Positions 10,270 through 22,190 are shown, numbered from the stretch's first letter. The stretch: DNA of 64,000 nucleotides from Termitomyces sp. T153 (GCA_018296165.2 JACKQL020000116.1:62001-126000); one strand, 5' to 3'. Program-made: numbers and translations. The notes: a model not told the origin generated them from the letters alone.

Positions 10270-11548
10270 TGATAATAGTTCCTCAATAAAGCAATCAAGA
10301 TTGTCATATTAATCAAGCTTTTCCACTCATCTCTTTTCACTATGCTGACTTTGGTCTTTCTTTTTTAAATCAATGTGTTAATAGTCCTGTCATTGTCAAT
10401 GTAGTCTTTACTATGATTTCAATTATATTTCACTCAGTCAAATGAACCTTCCTTTATAAGTATTCCATTATTTTTAACATAATGCTGAAATCCAGACCAA
10501 ACCTCATTTTGCTTGGTTAGATTTTCAATATTCCAACTCTTGCAAGTTATTAACATTAATAAATCATCTATAATATACTTGAACATTTGGAATTATTGAT
10601 CAATCAAAGTCTCCTCCACCTTCTATCCCCTTATTACTCATGCACTTTGAAGAGCATGTTAGACAATTTTTGGACACCAAAATATACTAAAGAGAAACAA
10701 ATTAGGGGAAGCAATCTGAGTAATGAGATATCTACAATCTCATTTATGGTATCACTCAGTACTAATACTTAGCAATCAGACCTTTGACATCACTCATCTG
10801 TTGTCTTTAACTTGATATATCTGACTATACAATCATTTAACCACAAACCGTACACCTTCAAATGAAAAACCCTGTGGATCCTCAGAAACAGGATGTAGCC
10901 TACAGCTAGTAGCAATCCAGTCTATTCAAACATAGATATATGTCATAGTACTGAGCAAAAAACCTCCTATTCCAGTCCCTTAACAGAAAACTATCAACTT
11001 TACACATTCTATATTAATACTGCCTTCTGAAGCTTTTTCCATCTCAAAAAATCATTGTGATATAGTCTTGCACTTGCATGGAGGTCAATTGAAGCAGATC
11101 AGTCACTTGCACCCATATTATACTCCATTGCATCATACCATCATCTTTACCACTGGACAGCCTGGATTTCACACTGACATTCACTCTCATTTTGGACCAC
11201 AGAATCAACAAAGATCAGCAAAGGTCACCTAAACAGCATATTATGCATATAGGCTCATAATGTAGTCAAATATTTGTTGAGAGCAGGAAAAGTTGGAGAT
11301 GATCAGGAGTAAGTTGACTCCAAGGTATAGGAACTGATTACTGTAAAACTATAAGAATTCATACTTTCAAGTCTGAACCATACACCTTGGAATCAGAAAG
11401 CCAACATACAGCTAGCAGCACTCCAGTCAGATTCATAGTCAAAACATAGTGTATGTCATAAACTTCTCAAAGTCCTTCAGGAACCATAGGTTGCCTAGGG
11501 ATATACACAGGGCAATCATTCTCCTTTCTGAAAAATAAGTAGAAGGTT
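10270..11548. other. AT-rich interior of element copy 1
   Basis: I see no gene and no match to the interior of copy 2. One degenerate minisatellite-like block (ctgaaatccagaccaaacctc) lies near 10490. From about 11549 to 11761 the minus strand has an open frame of 70 codons of no recognised family. Confidence 0.4.
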
Positions 11549-11995
11549 TTAAGAGTCAAAGAAACATCTTATGCCACTTCTTTGGCCATTTTTTGTTATA
11601 AATTCATTGTTCTGAACTTTTTTTTGATAGGAAATACATGCATGGGACATGTTCCTTTCCCAAAGAACAGCCAGAAGTGTTCCTTGAGGAGTTGCATCAA
11701 AAAACAGTACAATTTCACATAAGTAAGACTGAAAATAGTTAAATATTGCCTGAAATATCAAGTCTGGAACCTTTCACACATAGTCAAAGGAGGTCCATAT
11801 CTATCAAAGTAGTCTACTATAATTTTTTTTGGAAAAAACCTGTTCCAAGTGCGAAAAACAGCCAAGCTGCCCAAAAAGGAAGGTTCTTGGTCAGCAGCTG
11901 ACAAATTTTAGTCAGCACAATCCAAAGTCGTCGCATATATTGAGCGCACAGCCACTTTCCCAGGAGTCGTCCCATATATTATAGATATGTCGATC

Positions 11996-13294
11996 GCCGA
12001 CAACATTTCTCCTTGAATTGTGCAAAGGTTGGGTTGGGTGGAAGCATACGTTATGGCTGTTAAGGCTTTACAAGTAGTGTGATAAGATTTCTGAGTGACG
12101 GTATACATTGACAGGACTCCGAATACGTTTCATCGACCCGGACACAACGGTTTTCTGTGTAAACCTCGGACTATCCCCGAATCGCTATCCCTATTCTTTA
12201 CTGTTTCTGTTCGTACTCGTCATGCTCACAACGGACTTACATTTGATGGTGGGACTCTGGGGTTTCTGTGTACACTGTCAATCGAGCTATGCCGTTGTGT
12301 ATACCATTGTTCCAGTTCCTGAGCCTCCAAATCGGCATCGATCATCTGATGCGGAAAACTAAATTCTCATCGTGTCTTCTCCTCTTGGCTTGCAGATGTG
12401 GTAAGCACATATTGTGGGTGTTGACCCCTCAGATACTATGTGTACACGTGGTTCTATGTGTATGTCCTTGAATCTTGGGATTTTCCTCCTGTATTTTATT
12501 TCTCGAAATAGGATTCCAAGGTCTATGGGATATCAATACAGTGAATATCAAGTTCACTGACTGTCCCAGAACTTTGACATGAAGAGATGAGCCACGGACA
12601 GTCAAATACAATAGCGTTACATAACGTGCATCTCGAGTAAGGATTCCTCTGTTGGCATTGATCCATCGTTGATCAGGGTCGAAGCCTCTCGATGGTCAAT
12701 AATAGCTCTGTCCCAGTGAGATATCAGTGGAAATCTCGAGCACAACAAGACAAGTCTGTTGATGATTGCACGTATGATCGGTCAGAGAGTGAGTTCAAAG
12801 CCAGGATCAGGTCAAAAGACCTGAAAAGTGTCTCGACTCGTGGCGTGCATGCTTCACTCATACTAACATGGATAACAATACAATGAACACTGATATATGC
12901 ATACTACAGATTACATTCTATTGAAAGGAAGACTACAAGCCAGTTCTCACCCGTATTTCCTCGATGATGATTGTGGTGTACACTCAGGCTGGTGTGACAT
13001 CGAATTGGTCGTGGTGTGATAGATATTCCTAATAGTCCGAGTTCCTGTGGCTAGTTTAATAATAGTAGTAGGAAGCCCGAGTGCAATAAGATGTGTGTAT
13101 GCCACCAGCTCCATCGTCAGACTATTACCTCTAGATCTTCCCGATCATCACCAGAGGTCATTAATATTGTCGTCGCCTCCAACGAATTGAAATCCTCCTG
13201 CATCAACAAAGCACGCGCTGTGTGACTCTCAATTATCATTGTCACTGTATGGTTTCTGGGCTACGTATTTCGAGTCCCCATGACCTGTTTGGCA
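11996..13294. other. CpG-retaining DNA without a supported gene
   Basis: Open frames of 60-84 codons exist on plus (12095-12471), but none has a recognisable domain and they overlap in different frames. Base composition with frequent CpG matches the NTPase gene rather than the transposon debris. From about 13270 leftwards it may be the decayed 3' part of the NTPase paralogue described next. Confidence 0.4.
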
Positions 13295-13640
13295 TCAGTG
13301 AGAAAGGACTGGTAGCGTTGCCTTAATACTCACTTGTAAGAAGTCAACGGTCATACACCATTGGTTGGGACCGTTCGAGTCACTGCAGGAGCAGGAAAGC
13401 GTGATGGGGATGACAATATCGACAGGATTATATGGTCCTGCACCATGATTTCTCAAGAACAGGAGGTAGGCAGCTTCTTCGCTGATATCGGTAGGTTGTG
13501 TCTGCCGAGTCTGGGAGAACTCGGGAGTTCGATGGGCATCGATAACAGAATCTTGAGACATAATAGAAATACAATGTGGGTTGTATGCTCATAATCTTGT
13601 TGACCACACGGCATCCCACAGGGTTCGCCAGTTTCGCCAA
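13295..13640 (-). pseudogene. Diverged remnant of the NTPase/nuclease-like family
   Basis: The minus-strand frame includes EEAAYLLFLRNHG ... VDIVIPITLS ... PNQWCMTVDFLQVS. This aligns with DEAIYLLFLRAAA ... TDLVIPVWIP ... PDRWSMSAIFIQVK of the intact gene at 5078-8505, so it is the same C-terminal domain in a much older paralogue. A GTGAGTATT donor directly follows 'DFLQVS', with a possible acceptor at ...gccaaacag about 55 bp on, so an intron may interrupt the QxK motif. Only about 90 codons are recognisable. LINE sequence begins a few tens of bases upstream, at about 13679. Confidence 0.6.
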
Positions 13641-13678
13641 TACTATCGATTATATATGGAAGTGAACTCCTTGAACTC

Positions 13679-14860
13679 ATGGAAGCGAGACAGTCAAGAC
13701 TGACTGGATCAACGCGACCAATGCCGAGGGGAAACCAACCAACAGACACAACGCTCAGTATGTATATTGACGATGGTACACTAATGACATCGTCAAAGTC
13801 TCTAGACGTCAATGTAAGACAGCTACAAGAGGCCTTCCTGTTTGCAAACGCGTGGATGGAAAGAGTTGGACTTTCGACGGTGCCAGAAAAAACAGAACTC
13901 ATGCACCACTCGTGGCGCCAAGATCGTGGTTACTCGCCGCCAATCAGACTAACAAAACCAGACGGAACAGTAACCATCATCACGGCAGGGGAAACAATTC
14001 GGATACTTGGACTACACATAGATAGGAAGCTGACCTTCAACCAGCATGTCCAGAAGACGACTTACAAAGCAAAGAAGGCGGTTGCAGGCATGCGGATGCT
14101 GGCCAACACAATCCGTGGAGTAAGCCAATTGCAACTCTGCACCATGTATAAGGCGTGTGTGGTCCCAATCATGATGTACACCAGCCTGATTTGGTGGACA
14201 GGTGAAGCAGTACACAGAGACAAGCTGGAGAAGGTTCAGAATGAGGCACTCCAACATATGGCGGGAGTGTTTAAAACTACACCAACAAAGGCACTAGAGA
14301 TAGACATGGCAGTGCTACCAATCAAACTGACAATGGAAATGACAGCTGAGGACTATGCTAACAGATTACACAGGTTAAAACACACAAGCCCATTAATTGA
14401 GCAACTCACAGACAAATGGTGCCATGGTAAAGAAACAAGAAACCCCCCACCACTTCTGCACAGGACCAAGGCCAAGAGGAAAGGGACCAAGAAGGCCACA
14501 CAACTCAAGTGTATTACAAGGCTAACATACAGACCAACAGAAGGAGAAAGTATAGACCCATTTGTAGCACTCCCTTGGTGGAAAACTGTGGAAGACCAGC
14601 CTCAACAAATTGCAATCAGAGGGGCTCCCCCAGGATGCAAAAAAGGAGAAGAGGCCAAATGACATAATGAGAAGGTAAAGGAACTCAAAGTGGACAACTC
14701 ACATATTCTAGTATACTCTGATGGTTCTATGCATGAAGAAGAGGATGGTAGCAATAGGACAACTGGATGGGGCATAGTCAGATACTACATGGTTAATGAG
14801 GTCTTCAAGGAATGGGGCAGTTTGGGTCAAAAAGCCAAGGTTGTCAGGGGATGTCTCACT
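13679..14860 (+). pseudogene. LINE reverse transcriptase C-terminal part plus RNase H start
   Basis: A 327-codon frame (to 14662) holds the RT catalytic motif YIDDGT and then LGLHIDRKLTFNQHV, typical of the RT thumb in non-LTR elements. The segment MYKACVVPIMMYTSLIWW follows, then a basic linker. After a frameshift/stop, HILVYSDGSMHEEEDGS matches the opening of an RNase H domain. A LINE with an RNase H after RT fits the Tad1/I-like groups found in fungi. The 5' part (endonuclease, fingers) is missing, as in 5'-truncated insertions, and the 3' end is cut at about 14860 by unrelated sequence. The RT part retains CpG, so the copy is relatively young. Confidence 0.8.
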
Positions 14861-15127
14861 TGTTTCCCCTTCTCCTCCTCCAGTTCTTGTCAGATTTGCT
14901 CCATTATAGTTTTCCTTTATTCTCCTCCCTTTTCTCTATCTATTGGTCCTAGTTTCAGCCCTCAGGCTGCACCAGTTCTCTGTCAATAATTCAGACAAGT
15001 GTAGCCCCTTTGACACTGCCACTGGCTTATGTAACTGCTGACCAATTGCTGACACATCACTTGTGTCTTTTTCCTCTGTCATACTGTACAGTTGTTTCTC
15101 ATGCTTCTGAAGCCTCTGAAGCATCAC

Positions 15128-15402
15128 ACCTGGCCTAGGGAATCCCCAGACTTGTTCTCTTTGGATTTTCCTTTGCCAGGTGAGTAGTTATCTCAGTAGA
15201 CACTGTACAGTACTGAATAGACTTTGGATTTTAATGACTTGGGAGGGACCCCTGATGAATGGCAGCCATGCTTCAACTTCGTTCCCCATGCCACCACTGC
15301 TACTGTGGTCTGATCAATATTGCTTGACTTTGATTCCCATGCCCTGCTGACCCCCAAACTGTGCCCTGCATCTTGAGAGTCTCGATGCTGAAGGGGGGGT
15401 GA
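15128..15402 (+). pseudogene. Partial LTR-2 and 3' interior of an LTR-1 element
   Basis: 15138-15235 resembles the 3' half of LTR-2 (cttgttctctttggattttc), as at 22041-22190 and 46381-46535. From about 15236 it matches 1765-1982 and ends in GAAGGGGGGGTGA, a polypurine tract directly before LTR-1. The mixture suggests two element ends joined by deletion or nested insertion. The preceding 14861-15127 shows nothing recognisable. Confidence 0.5.
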
Positions 15403-16440
15403 TGTCACAACCTGCTCCCTAGACCCCCAACATCATTTCCAGTCCTCCCCAATGCCCTGCCAAACTCCCCAAACCCTTGTCCACCCTCTGCGCCCACTCT
15501 GGGTAACTCTGACACTTCTTCAGCAAACCCCAATGGCCCCCTGATCAACTCTGACACCTTCTCCACAGCCATTGATGCCTCCCCTGACTTTTCCTGAGCT
15601 CCCAAGACTTCCCCCACTGTTCCTGACCACATCACACACCCCCAACCCTCCACCCTAATTCTTCTAACCTGCTCCAGAGCACCCCAACAACCCCAGAGCA
15701 GCCCACATTCCCAGCTGATCCCATCAGAATGTCACTGCAGCCCACCTCATGATTGCATCCAACACCTGTTGACTCTGTGCAACTCCATCGAGCCCTGCTG
15801 CCATATCCACTGTCCTCTGGAGCCACCCAGTAGTCAGTATATAAGTTGTAGAGTAACTCCTGGAACTTTAGTCTTGATATTGCATTTACTGGTTTCCTGT
15901 GTCTTGTGTCTTATTTCATCTCTGTCTCTATTTTTAGTCTTGAATCTATCTCTTTTCTCTGTCTTGTCTTGCCTCATCTCTGTCTTGTCTCAACTGTATA
16001 TATTTTCTTTGTTTCTCTAAGTTCCTTTCATCTCCAACATTAGTACAAACTCCATGCATGCACTACAACCCCTGAACATTCTTACAACAACTCCAGACCT
16101 TGCTCCTTGCTTGGCCCCAGAACCCATCAAGCCTTGGTGATTCCCCATCAAACTCCAGCTCTGCCTCCATCATTTGCAAAGCCTCTGCTTACCCCATGGT
16201 CTATTTGCATGCCCACAAACCTGTTCCTAATGCCCACCCAGGTCTGACATCTGATATACTTGGTCTTAGACTTCCCTGGACCATTCTGGACTTGCTTGGA
16301 CCGCCCCCCCTAGCTTCCCTTTGCAAGTCCCTTCACTCTGCACCAACTCTGGGATGCTGGGTTATAAGTGCAGGACATCACATCTGCCTAGTAAGGATTT
16401 GCCAGTGTAGCTGAGCCCCTGTTGTCAGCAGAACCTGACA
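15403..16440 (+). repeat. LTR-1 copy 2
   Basis: It starts TGTCACAACCTGCTCC and ends GTCAGCAGAACCTGACA (1038 bp). The TATA segment GTATATAAG lies at about 15837. The left flank is polypurine tract, so it is probably a 3' LTR. GGGTGA occurs on both sides, but on the left it belongs to the tract, so I do not count it as a target-site duplication. Confidence 0.85.
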
Positions 16441-17727
16441 GGGTGACCCCTGGAGATTTGCCCTCTGTTATGGGGGTAGTCTCAATTATGGCAGTAACTC
16501 ACTTTGGAGGTGTCAGGGCCAAGGTTTACTGATTCCACCATCTCAATAAACTCTGCCTTCCACACTACTTTCTTCCAACAGGAAGTTTCTGGGTTTAAGT
16601 CACTCACTCTGGATGGAGGTACAAAATCCATTAAACAACTTTACCACCTTTTCTTTACTGTTGGTCAACCCTACAATGGTGAAAAGTTCTTGTAGTTCCC
16701 CCACATAATCACAAACTGTCATCTTTCCTCATTGCAGGTGTTGTAAGTTATATCTCTTCTTATTTCTATAATTGATGGGGAAACAATTGTTAAACAGTTC
16801 TGTGGAAAATTCCTCCATTGTCCATTCTTCAGGGGCCCTGGATACCTCTTGCAAATAGAAAGTCTATGCTTGCCCAGTCAGAAATTCAGAAATGACCAGC
16901 ACTTGACACTCCCTCTGCACCAGGCCATATTTTACATATGATGTACAGTGCATCATAAACTGTAGAAACACTTGCAAGTCAGGGGCACCCCCATATTTGG
17001 ATGGAGGTGTCAGTTTGATTAGTGACTTTGGTGCCATCTTCTTTCTCTTGCTACACTTACTCTTGCTTACCCTCCTTATGGACCTAGCCTGTCACTTCTC
17101 ATCATTCCCTGAGGAGCTGGAAGAGGAACTTTCAGTGCTACTTTTGTTATTTGAAGTCAGGGAGGTGTTGTCACCACTTCTGCTTTCTGAGCTAGAGTCA
17201 TCTGAACTGTCGAATGAATCTGATGAGTCCAAGGAAGGTGGCTTGGATGAGTCTGAGCCCCCCCTTTTCCTCATTCAGTCAAAGGCATGGCCTAGCATGC
17301 TGTCTTTGCTAATCTGATTTACAGGTTTAAGCCTCCTGGCAGGGCCTTCCTTCCCTTCATGTTTTCTTACTTCACACACTCACTGGGTCACTTTGCCTAT
17401 CATGTCCCAGAGCTTGTCCAAGATGGGCTCTGACCCTATGCACCCATTTATTTTCTTATTCCTTGTTTCCTTCCTTAGAGCCTTCCTGAGCTGACTGATA
17501 TCTTGTTTTAATGCCCATTTCTGATGCAGGTGATCCCACACTTCTTCGCAGGTTGTCTGATCCCTCCCACATTTGGCAGTATCTTGTTGTTCTTTGTCAT
17601 GTTCAGTTGATTTGGGGTCTGGCTCTAATGGGGTTGAAGGTTTGACCCTTCTTATACTACATGCCTGGATGATCTGACACTGTATTCCTGGGTCAACTTT
17701 GTCTTCTAAAAGTTGAATGGCTTATTT
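16441..17727 (-). pseudogene. Ty3/gypsy gag, decayed
   Basis: Reading leftwards from about 17700, the minus strand gives a Ser/Asp-rich linker (DSSDSFDSSDDSSSESRS, 17092-17274). Then come LIKLTPPSKYGGAPDLQVF, VKYGLVQRECQVLVISEFLT, EEWTMEEFSTELFNNCFP and VCDYVGELQELFTIVG. The order and content match the retrotransposon gag domain of basidiomycete gypsy elements. Stops and frameshifts break it. No zinc knuckle is seen before LTR-1 cuts it at 16440. Its junction with the NTPase-tail duplicate is at about 17728. Confidence 0.75.
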
Positions 17728-18017
17728 TGGCACACAAGGATATGCTGGCAGAGCATCCACAATCTGAGGATCAAGTCAAGGCTGTCAGGTGGATGAAGCC
17801 GTACTGGGTAGCTCCGTCATCGTATCATTGGGCAAAGATGAATAAAGAGAGTCGTCTTGGTGCTGAGGTTGTCATTGCTGACAACAACAACAATGATGAC
17901 AATGAGTACTACGAGAACACCAATGAAGAGGCTGAGGAGGATATGGTAGTAGTCAACCAATATTCAGATAGAGAAGATGCAGGTGCAGAAGATACAGATG
18001 CAGAAGATGTTTCATAA
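17728..18017 (+). pseudogene. Duplicate of the NTPase gene 3' end (copy B)
   Basis: It encodes the last ~95 residues of the gene at 5078-8505: LAHKDMLAEHP ... KPYWVAPSSYHWAKMNKESR, the Asn/Asp run and the acidic tail ending DAEDVS. It starts abruptly at the junction with gypsy gag and lacks everything upstream, so it is a fragment. Substitutions relative to copy A in the first ~70 bp are mainly CpG to TpG/CpA. Further right the copy keeps CpG. The 3' flank matches that of copies A (minus, below 5078) and C (below 39035), so the duplicated unit extends past the stop codon. Confidence 0.85.
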
Positions 18018-18347
18018 TTTACCACATATATCCAAGCTAAAGTAGTATGTTCTTGAAGGGTGGTGAGTGTGAGTGTGGGGAGCAGGATGGGATCCAGAAC
18101 AACAGAGAAAGAAGTCTGGGTCAGGTGGCCAGTAAATGGAGGTTTTGTATTCATCACCCAAATCATAGTAAGCCTCAGCAAGCATACAATGTCCTGAGCC
18201 TGGATCAATCACATAAACCTGCGCAGAGATAGGAACCTATCCTCGTCTTCAGTAGACCATTGTGCAGACAGCTGTGAACTGCTAACTATACATGTATGAT
18301 GTACATGTACACTACTCTCTTGTGAACCTTCAGAAGTCACAGGTGCA
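18018..18347 (+). other. Shared 3' flank of the NTPase duplication
   Basis: Non-coding sequence after the stop codon (taccacatatatccaagc...) that aligns with the flanks of copies A and C. Copies B and C contain a ~45-bp stretch (ggatgggatccagaacaaca...) that A lacks. It links the NTPase tail to the biotin-carboxylase fragment. Confidence 0.75.
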
Positions 18348-19860
18348 TTGATTATGTCCCTCCGAGTTGTTTCTACAGGTGATGTTCAAGGGTACAAAGC
18401 TCCTAGTCACAAACAGGGGCAAAATTGCTATTCACATTATTTGTACCCACAAAGGAACTTGGTATATGGACTATTGCTATTTATATGCTATCAGATGCCC
18501 TTTCACTCCATGTTTCTTTCATTGACAAGGCTGTCCCTCTCCTCCAGAGTGCAGCAGAGGGCTCTGCTGAGCTCAAGTCAAAAGCATATCTGGCAGGACA
18601 AAGTCTATCTGTCTTTCACAATGCTGATATGAATTCCTTTCAGAGAATGCTGAATTTGCATTGCTCATTGTTAACTCTGGGATCCTATGGCTTGGGCCCT
18701 GTCCAGATTTGATTCAGAAAATGGGGTTGAAGAATGAGGCTTGTGCTGCTGATGCTGGTGTTCCTGTTGTACCAGGTTCAATTGGAGTACTTGCCAGCAC
18801 TGTCAATATGCTGGAAGCAGTGAAACACATTGGTTATCCTGTCATTCCAAAAGCAACTGCAGGTGGCTGGGGTATTGATATGGCTGTTTGTGATGACAAG
18901 GCAATGCTTTAGGAAAAGTTTCTTGCTACCCAGACTAGAGTGAGGGTACCTTTGTATTGTTCTTTTCCATTTGACATGTGATTGACTGTTTGCCTCATAG
19001 GCTCTTTTTGGTATAAGCAGTCTCTTTATTGAGAAGTACATTTCTGCAGCTTGCAATATCAAAGTTCAGGTTTGACAGCTTTTTTTGGGAGTGAGGCTTG
19101 TTGTTCATCCCCTCTGAGTGTTTGGTAATGGCCTAGGAGAGGCTATTCATATGTGAGAGCAGGTACAATTCTCTAGCCTTCTGTCTCTTTTGCCTGACTC
19201 CAATCTATTCATGTGAGGTGCTCATGGACAGTCAAATTTCTAGTCAACCACACAACTGCAGCATTTTATTTCTTGGAGATGAACACCAGAGTTATAGTCT
19301 GTCTCTATTAGTATCTACCTCAGAAATGCTGAGCTTATCTTGTGTTCATCAGGCCAAGCATACAGTTACAGAAGCCATGCATCTTGGTTTGAACCTTGTG
19401 AAACTCATGATTGAACAAGGGATCTCTGAGTGCCTATATATGCCAGTGCACATACCTGCTATGTGCCAGGACACCTATGATAAACTGATATTATCAAAGT
19501 CAGGACATGCAATCAAACAGAGGGTTCAGGCTGAGAATCTTTTCAGAAACTTCTTGCTGTGTCCTGGCCTCTTGCAGCTGGTTGCACCTGACTCTGACCC
19601 TTCATGGCTGAGGATTGATAGCTAATGGTGTTATAGAACAGAGCTTTCCTTCCCTGTAACTGCTGATGACTGATAATCTATTTACAGATTTCTACTGGTC
19701 CCACAGTGACACTTTTGTTTGATGGCTTGCTTTGCAAAGTGATTGTTACTGGCAAAACATGTAAAGAAGGTCTGGGCCAATTCACACAAGCCTTGGATAG
19801 CTGTGAAAAATTCATGGTCTGCCTAACAATACTGATTACTGGAAAGCTATAGTGACTTTA
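18348..19860 (+). pseudogene. Biotin-carboxylase domain, longer fragment with introns
   Basis: In order: KLLVTNRGKIAIH (about 18398), YEFLSENAEFALLIVNSG, LWLGPCPDLIQKMGLKNEAC, IGYPVIPKATAGGWGIDMAV, LFGISSLFIEKYISAACNIK, FGNGLGEAIHM, KHTVTEAMHLGLNLVKLMI, GHAIKQRVQAENLFRNFL and then GPTVTLLFDGLLCKVIVTGKT. This spans most of a biotin-carboxylase domain, including the C-terminal ExR(x)YAE-type region. Intron-like gaps persist with gt...ag ends (for example gtacct...catag between 18947 and 19000), so it is a genomic, not reverse-transcribed, copy. The glycine loop (AGGWG) and several frames are broken. Urea carboxylase (urea amidolyase) is the closest type I can suggest. Confidence 0.75.
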
Positions 19861-22040
19861 TACAACCAGATTTTTGGATGACTTTGCTTACATTTCATGG
19901 TGAGAATCTTTTGTCTTTTTTCTCTCCTTGCCATCTTTAAGAATATCCTCAGCACCCTTACTGTCATCTTGACCCACAATTAAATGTACAGTCCAAGACT
20001 TCTCAGGTCTGCTAAGTGTTCCTACATACTTGGGATCCAGGTCAACATTTATGGGATTGGGTGGCTATCAAGTATCTCAGCTCTCAATACAATGATCAGT
20101 ATTCACAGCTGTTAGATGGCTGATTTCAATGCAAGCCTGAAGTCATTCCAATAAAGCAAGAAATAAATTCTTTGTATGCAAATATTCTACAAGCCAGAAG
20201 ATGTCAGGTAAGGGAGTTGAACCCTCAACTAGACCAATATGAGAGACAATGGACAAGGTTTGCAACTATTAAGCCATGGATTAGTAGGAAAACAAGCCCA
20301 TAGAAATTTGAGTGAGGTGGTATGGAACAAAAAGTAATTTTATGAAAGATGTATGTCAAGTCAAACCTAAGACTTGATCAACCAGATCAAATGTCAATGG
20401 CACCAGTGTGAATGTATCATTGGTAACTTCTGCTACAATGCAGAGGACTCTGCTGGACATGTACTATACAATACAAAGCATCTTCAACTACAATGTATGA
20501 CACATGCACTTGTAGTTCCCTACCCTGGCTTTGATAGATAATATACATTTAGGATTATGATTATGGTGGCAAAATACAAGAATAATAGTGTTGGAGTAGT
20601 AAACAGTAAGACCTTGGCACAATAAGTAAATAGAACTAGTCTCAGGATCCAATCTTGATTCAGATACAAGTTCATGGGGGAAACCAAAATCAGCATTTGT
20701 TTTCATGATCATATTTATGGCAACAGGTCTGCAATCATGTTGCTGAAGAGTTGCACCACTTTTTTTTTTTCAGTTGCAAGCAAGTCTTTCCATTTTTCAG
20801 TATCTTTTTCAGATTATGCAGGAGGAGGGACATGAGGAGGGTGTTCAATACAAGGTTCATATTTAGCATCAACATCCAATCCAATAAAAAACAAAACAAC
20901 TTTCAATTATATCAAGGTTCATACTTTAATTTAGCATGAATATCTGAATGATTGAGTGCACCAACAAGTCAAGTTAACAAATGAGCATGACATTGACCTC
21001 TTTGTGTCAATTCATTAGGACCATGAAATGCAGCTGAATGACTTGATGTAACATTTCTGTTATGGGTCATGCAGCTTACAATTCACACCTTGTAAGTCAA
21101 AACTAGTTGTGATTCTGTCTACAAAGTATGAAGTAAGGTGCTGCCTTATGTAAGTAAAGTAAGGGGGTTTATAAGTAGCATCAGGCAATGCTACAATAAT
21201 AATATAACTAAATAATTAAATAAAGTAAACTTCACACATAGTAATGGAACACTCCATTACATACTGATGCAAATTCAAAGTCCAGCTGTGTTTTCAAACT
21301 CAGCAAGATCTCCAATTCACAAAGATGGTCAGGCCATTGAGTTTGGTCTGAGACAAAGAGAGAGCAATGTTGAGAGTATTGAGATGATGAGTGAGGGTGT
21401 CAAGATGAGAGGCTAAGGAACTCACATTAGCCTTTTGTTTGGAGGTATGGAGAGTGGAGGGACTTAGCATTTTGATATCTTGATCTTTTGCATGGCATTT
21501 CTGCTAAAGACAGGATCTGAAAAGAACTAGAAAGGAAAGGGGAAAAATGAACCTCTGCAATTTCATGCTTACATTGCATCTCATGTTGATTAAGATAATG
21601 GCATCAGCAAAGGCAAAGAAGGCCCTGATGTCAGGAGAGTCATTGGAAGTGCAGCAATCACACTGGAGGAGGATTGTAGACAAAGCATCAGCCAGACTTT
21701 TCTGTTTAGCAATGCATGAAAAGTTGGCTTCATTGGCAAATTGCTGAAGTGAAAATTAGGAATAAAAGTGAAAAGAAGGGATGACAGACCCATGAGCTGC
21801 ATGGTGCCCAGATAACAAGCACAATTAGCACTAGAACTGGACAATCTGCTGGCCACACCACACACTCTGATAATGGCCTGTGCAAACAGTATGTCAGGAA
21901 ACTGCCAATGCACATGCTTGGCTTGGTCATGTATTTGGTCACATGATCAGTTGCCATGTGCATTCTGCACAGAACCCACATGGCAAGGTATGCACATGTT
22001 TGGCAAGGTCATGTGACCAGAGTAATTTTTCCAAACCCTA
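19861..22040. other. Repeat-rich stretch without a recognised gene
   Basis: CpG-poor sequence with no convincing coding frame. A poly-T run lies at 20760-20770 and an interspersed repeat at 20990-21175. Around 21903-22015 a catgcttggc/catgtttggc-ttggtcatgt block is repeated. The rest shows nothing I can name. Confidence 0.4.
20990..21175 (+). repeat. Interspersed repeat, inverse copy at 52365-52500
   Basis: The sequence around tgtaacatttctgttatggg, cttgtaagtcaaaact and ctacaaagtatgaagtaagg matches the reverse complement of 52365-52490. The family is unknown. At 52 kb it abuts the 3' end of the hairpin-ended element. Confidence 0.65.
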
Positions 22041-22190
22041 GCATTGGAGATCCTCAGACTTGTTCTCTTTGAATCTCCCTCTGCCAGGTGTGTAGTCCTA
22101 CTTGTAGACATTGTACTGTGCTGAATAGACTTTGGATCTCCCTCTGCCAGTTGTGTGATTGAGCCACAGCCTCCAGAGGTTGCCCTTACA
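22041..22190 (+). repeat. LTR-2, 3' part of the 5' LTR of chromovirus A
   Basis: It matches the 3' half of the LTR at 31179-31546 (acttgttctcttt ... gccagttgtgtgattgagcc ... gaggttgcccttaca). It ends CCTTACA at about 22190, upstream of gag. The 5' half of the LTR is missing. Confidence 0.65.

Larger units (their letters stand above)
9722..11995 (-). mobile_element. Hairpin-ended minisatellite element, copy 1 (Helitron-like candidate)
   Basis: This and 50589-52343 (inverse orientation) share both ends. The 5' end, at 11995 reading minus, is TCTATAATATATGGGA(C/T)GACT, each time preceded by A. About 240 bp after it are conserved. The 3' end has an 8 x 59-bp minisatellite and a GC-rich hairpin, ending ...GGGGCGTA. 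Identity stops abruptly outside these points. TC at the 5' end, an A in front and a 3' subterminal hairpin suggest a Helitron, but the canonical CTRR 3' terminus is absent. The interiors of the two copies differ. No replicase/helicase is seen, so the copies would be non-autonomous. Confidence 0.6.

Noticed and set aside
12095..12471. Host gene with hydrophobic protein at 12108-12362
   Set aside because: Three overlapping short frames, no supporting start context, introns or domain.
15397..16446. GGGTGA target duplication around LTR-1 copy 2
   Set aside because: The left GGGTGA is part of a polypurine tract also found before LTR-1 copy 1, so the match is probably chance.
17092..17274. Independent Ser/Asp-rich protein gene
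   Set aside because: It is the linker in front of a gypsy gag domain on the same strand.
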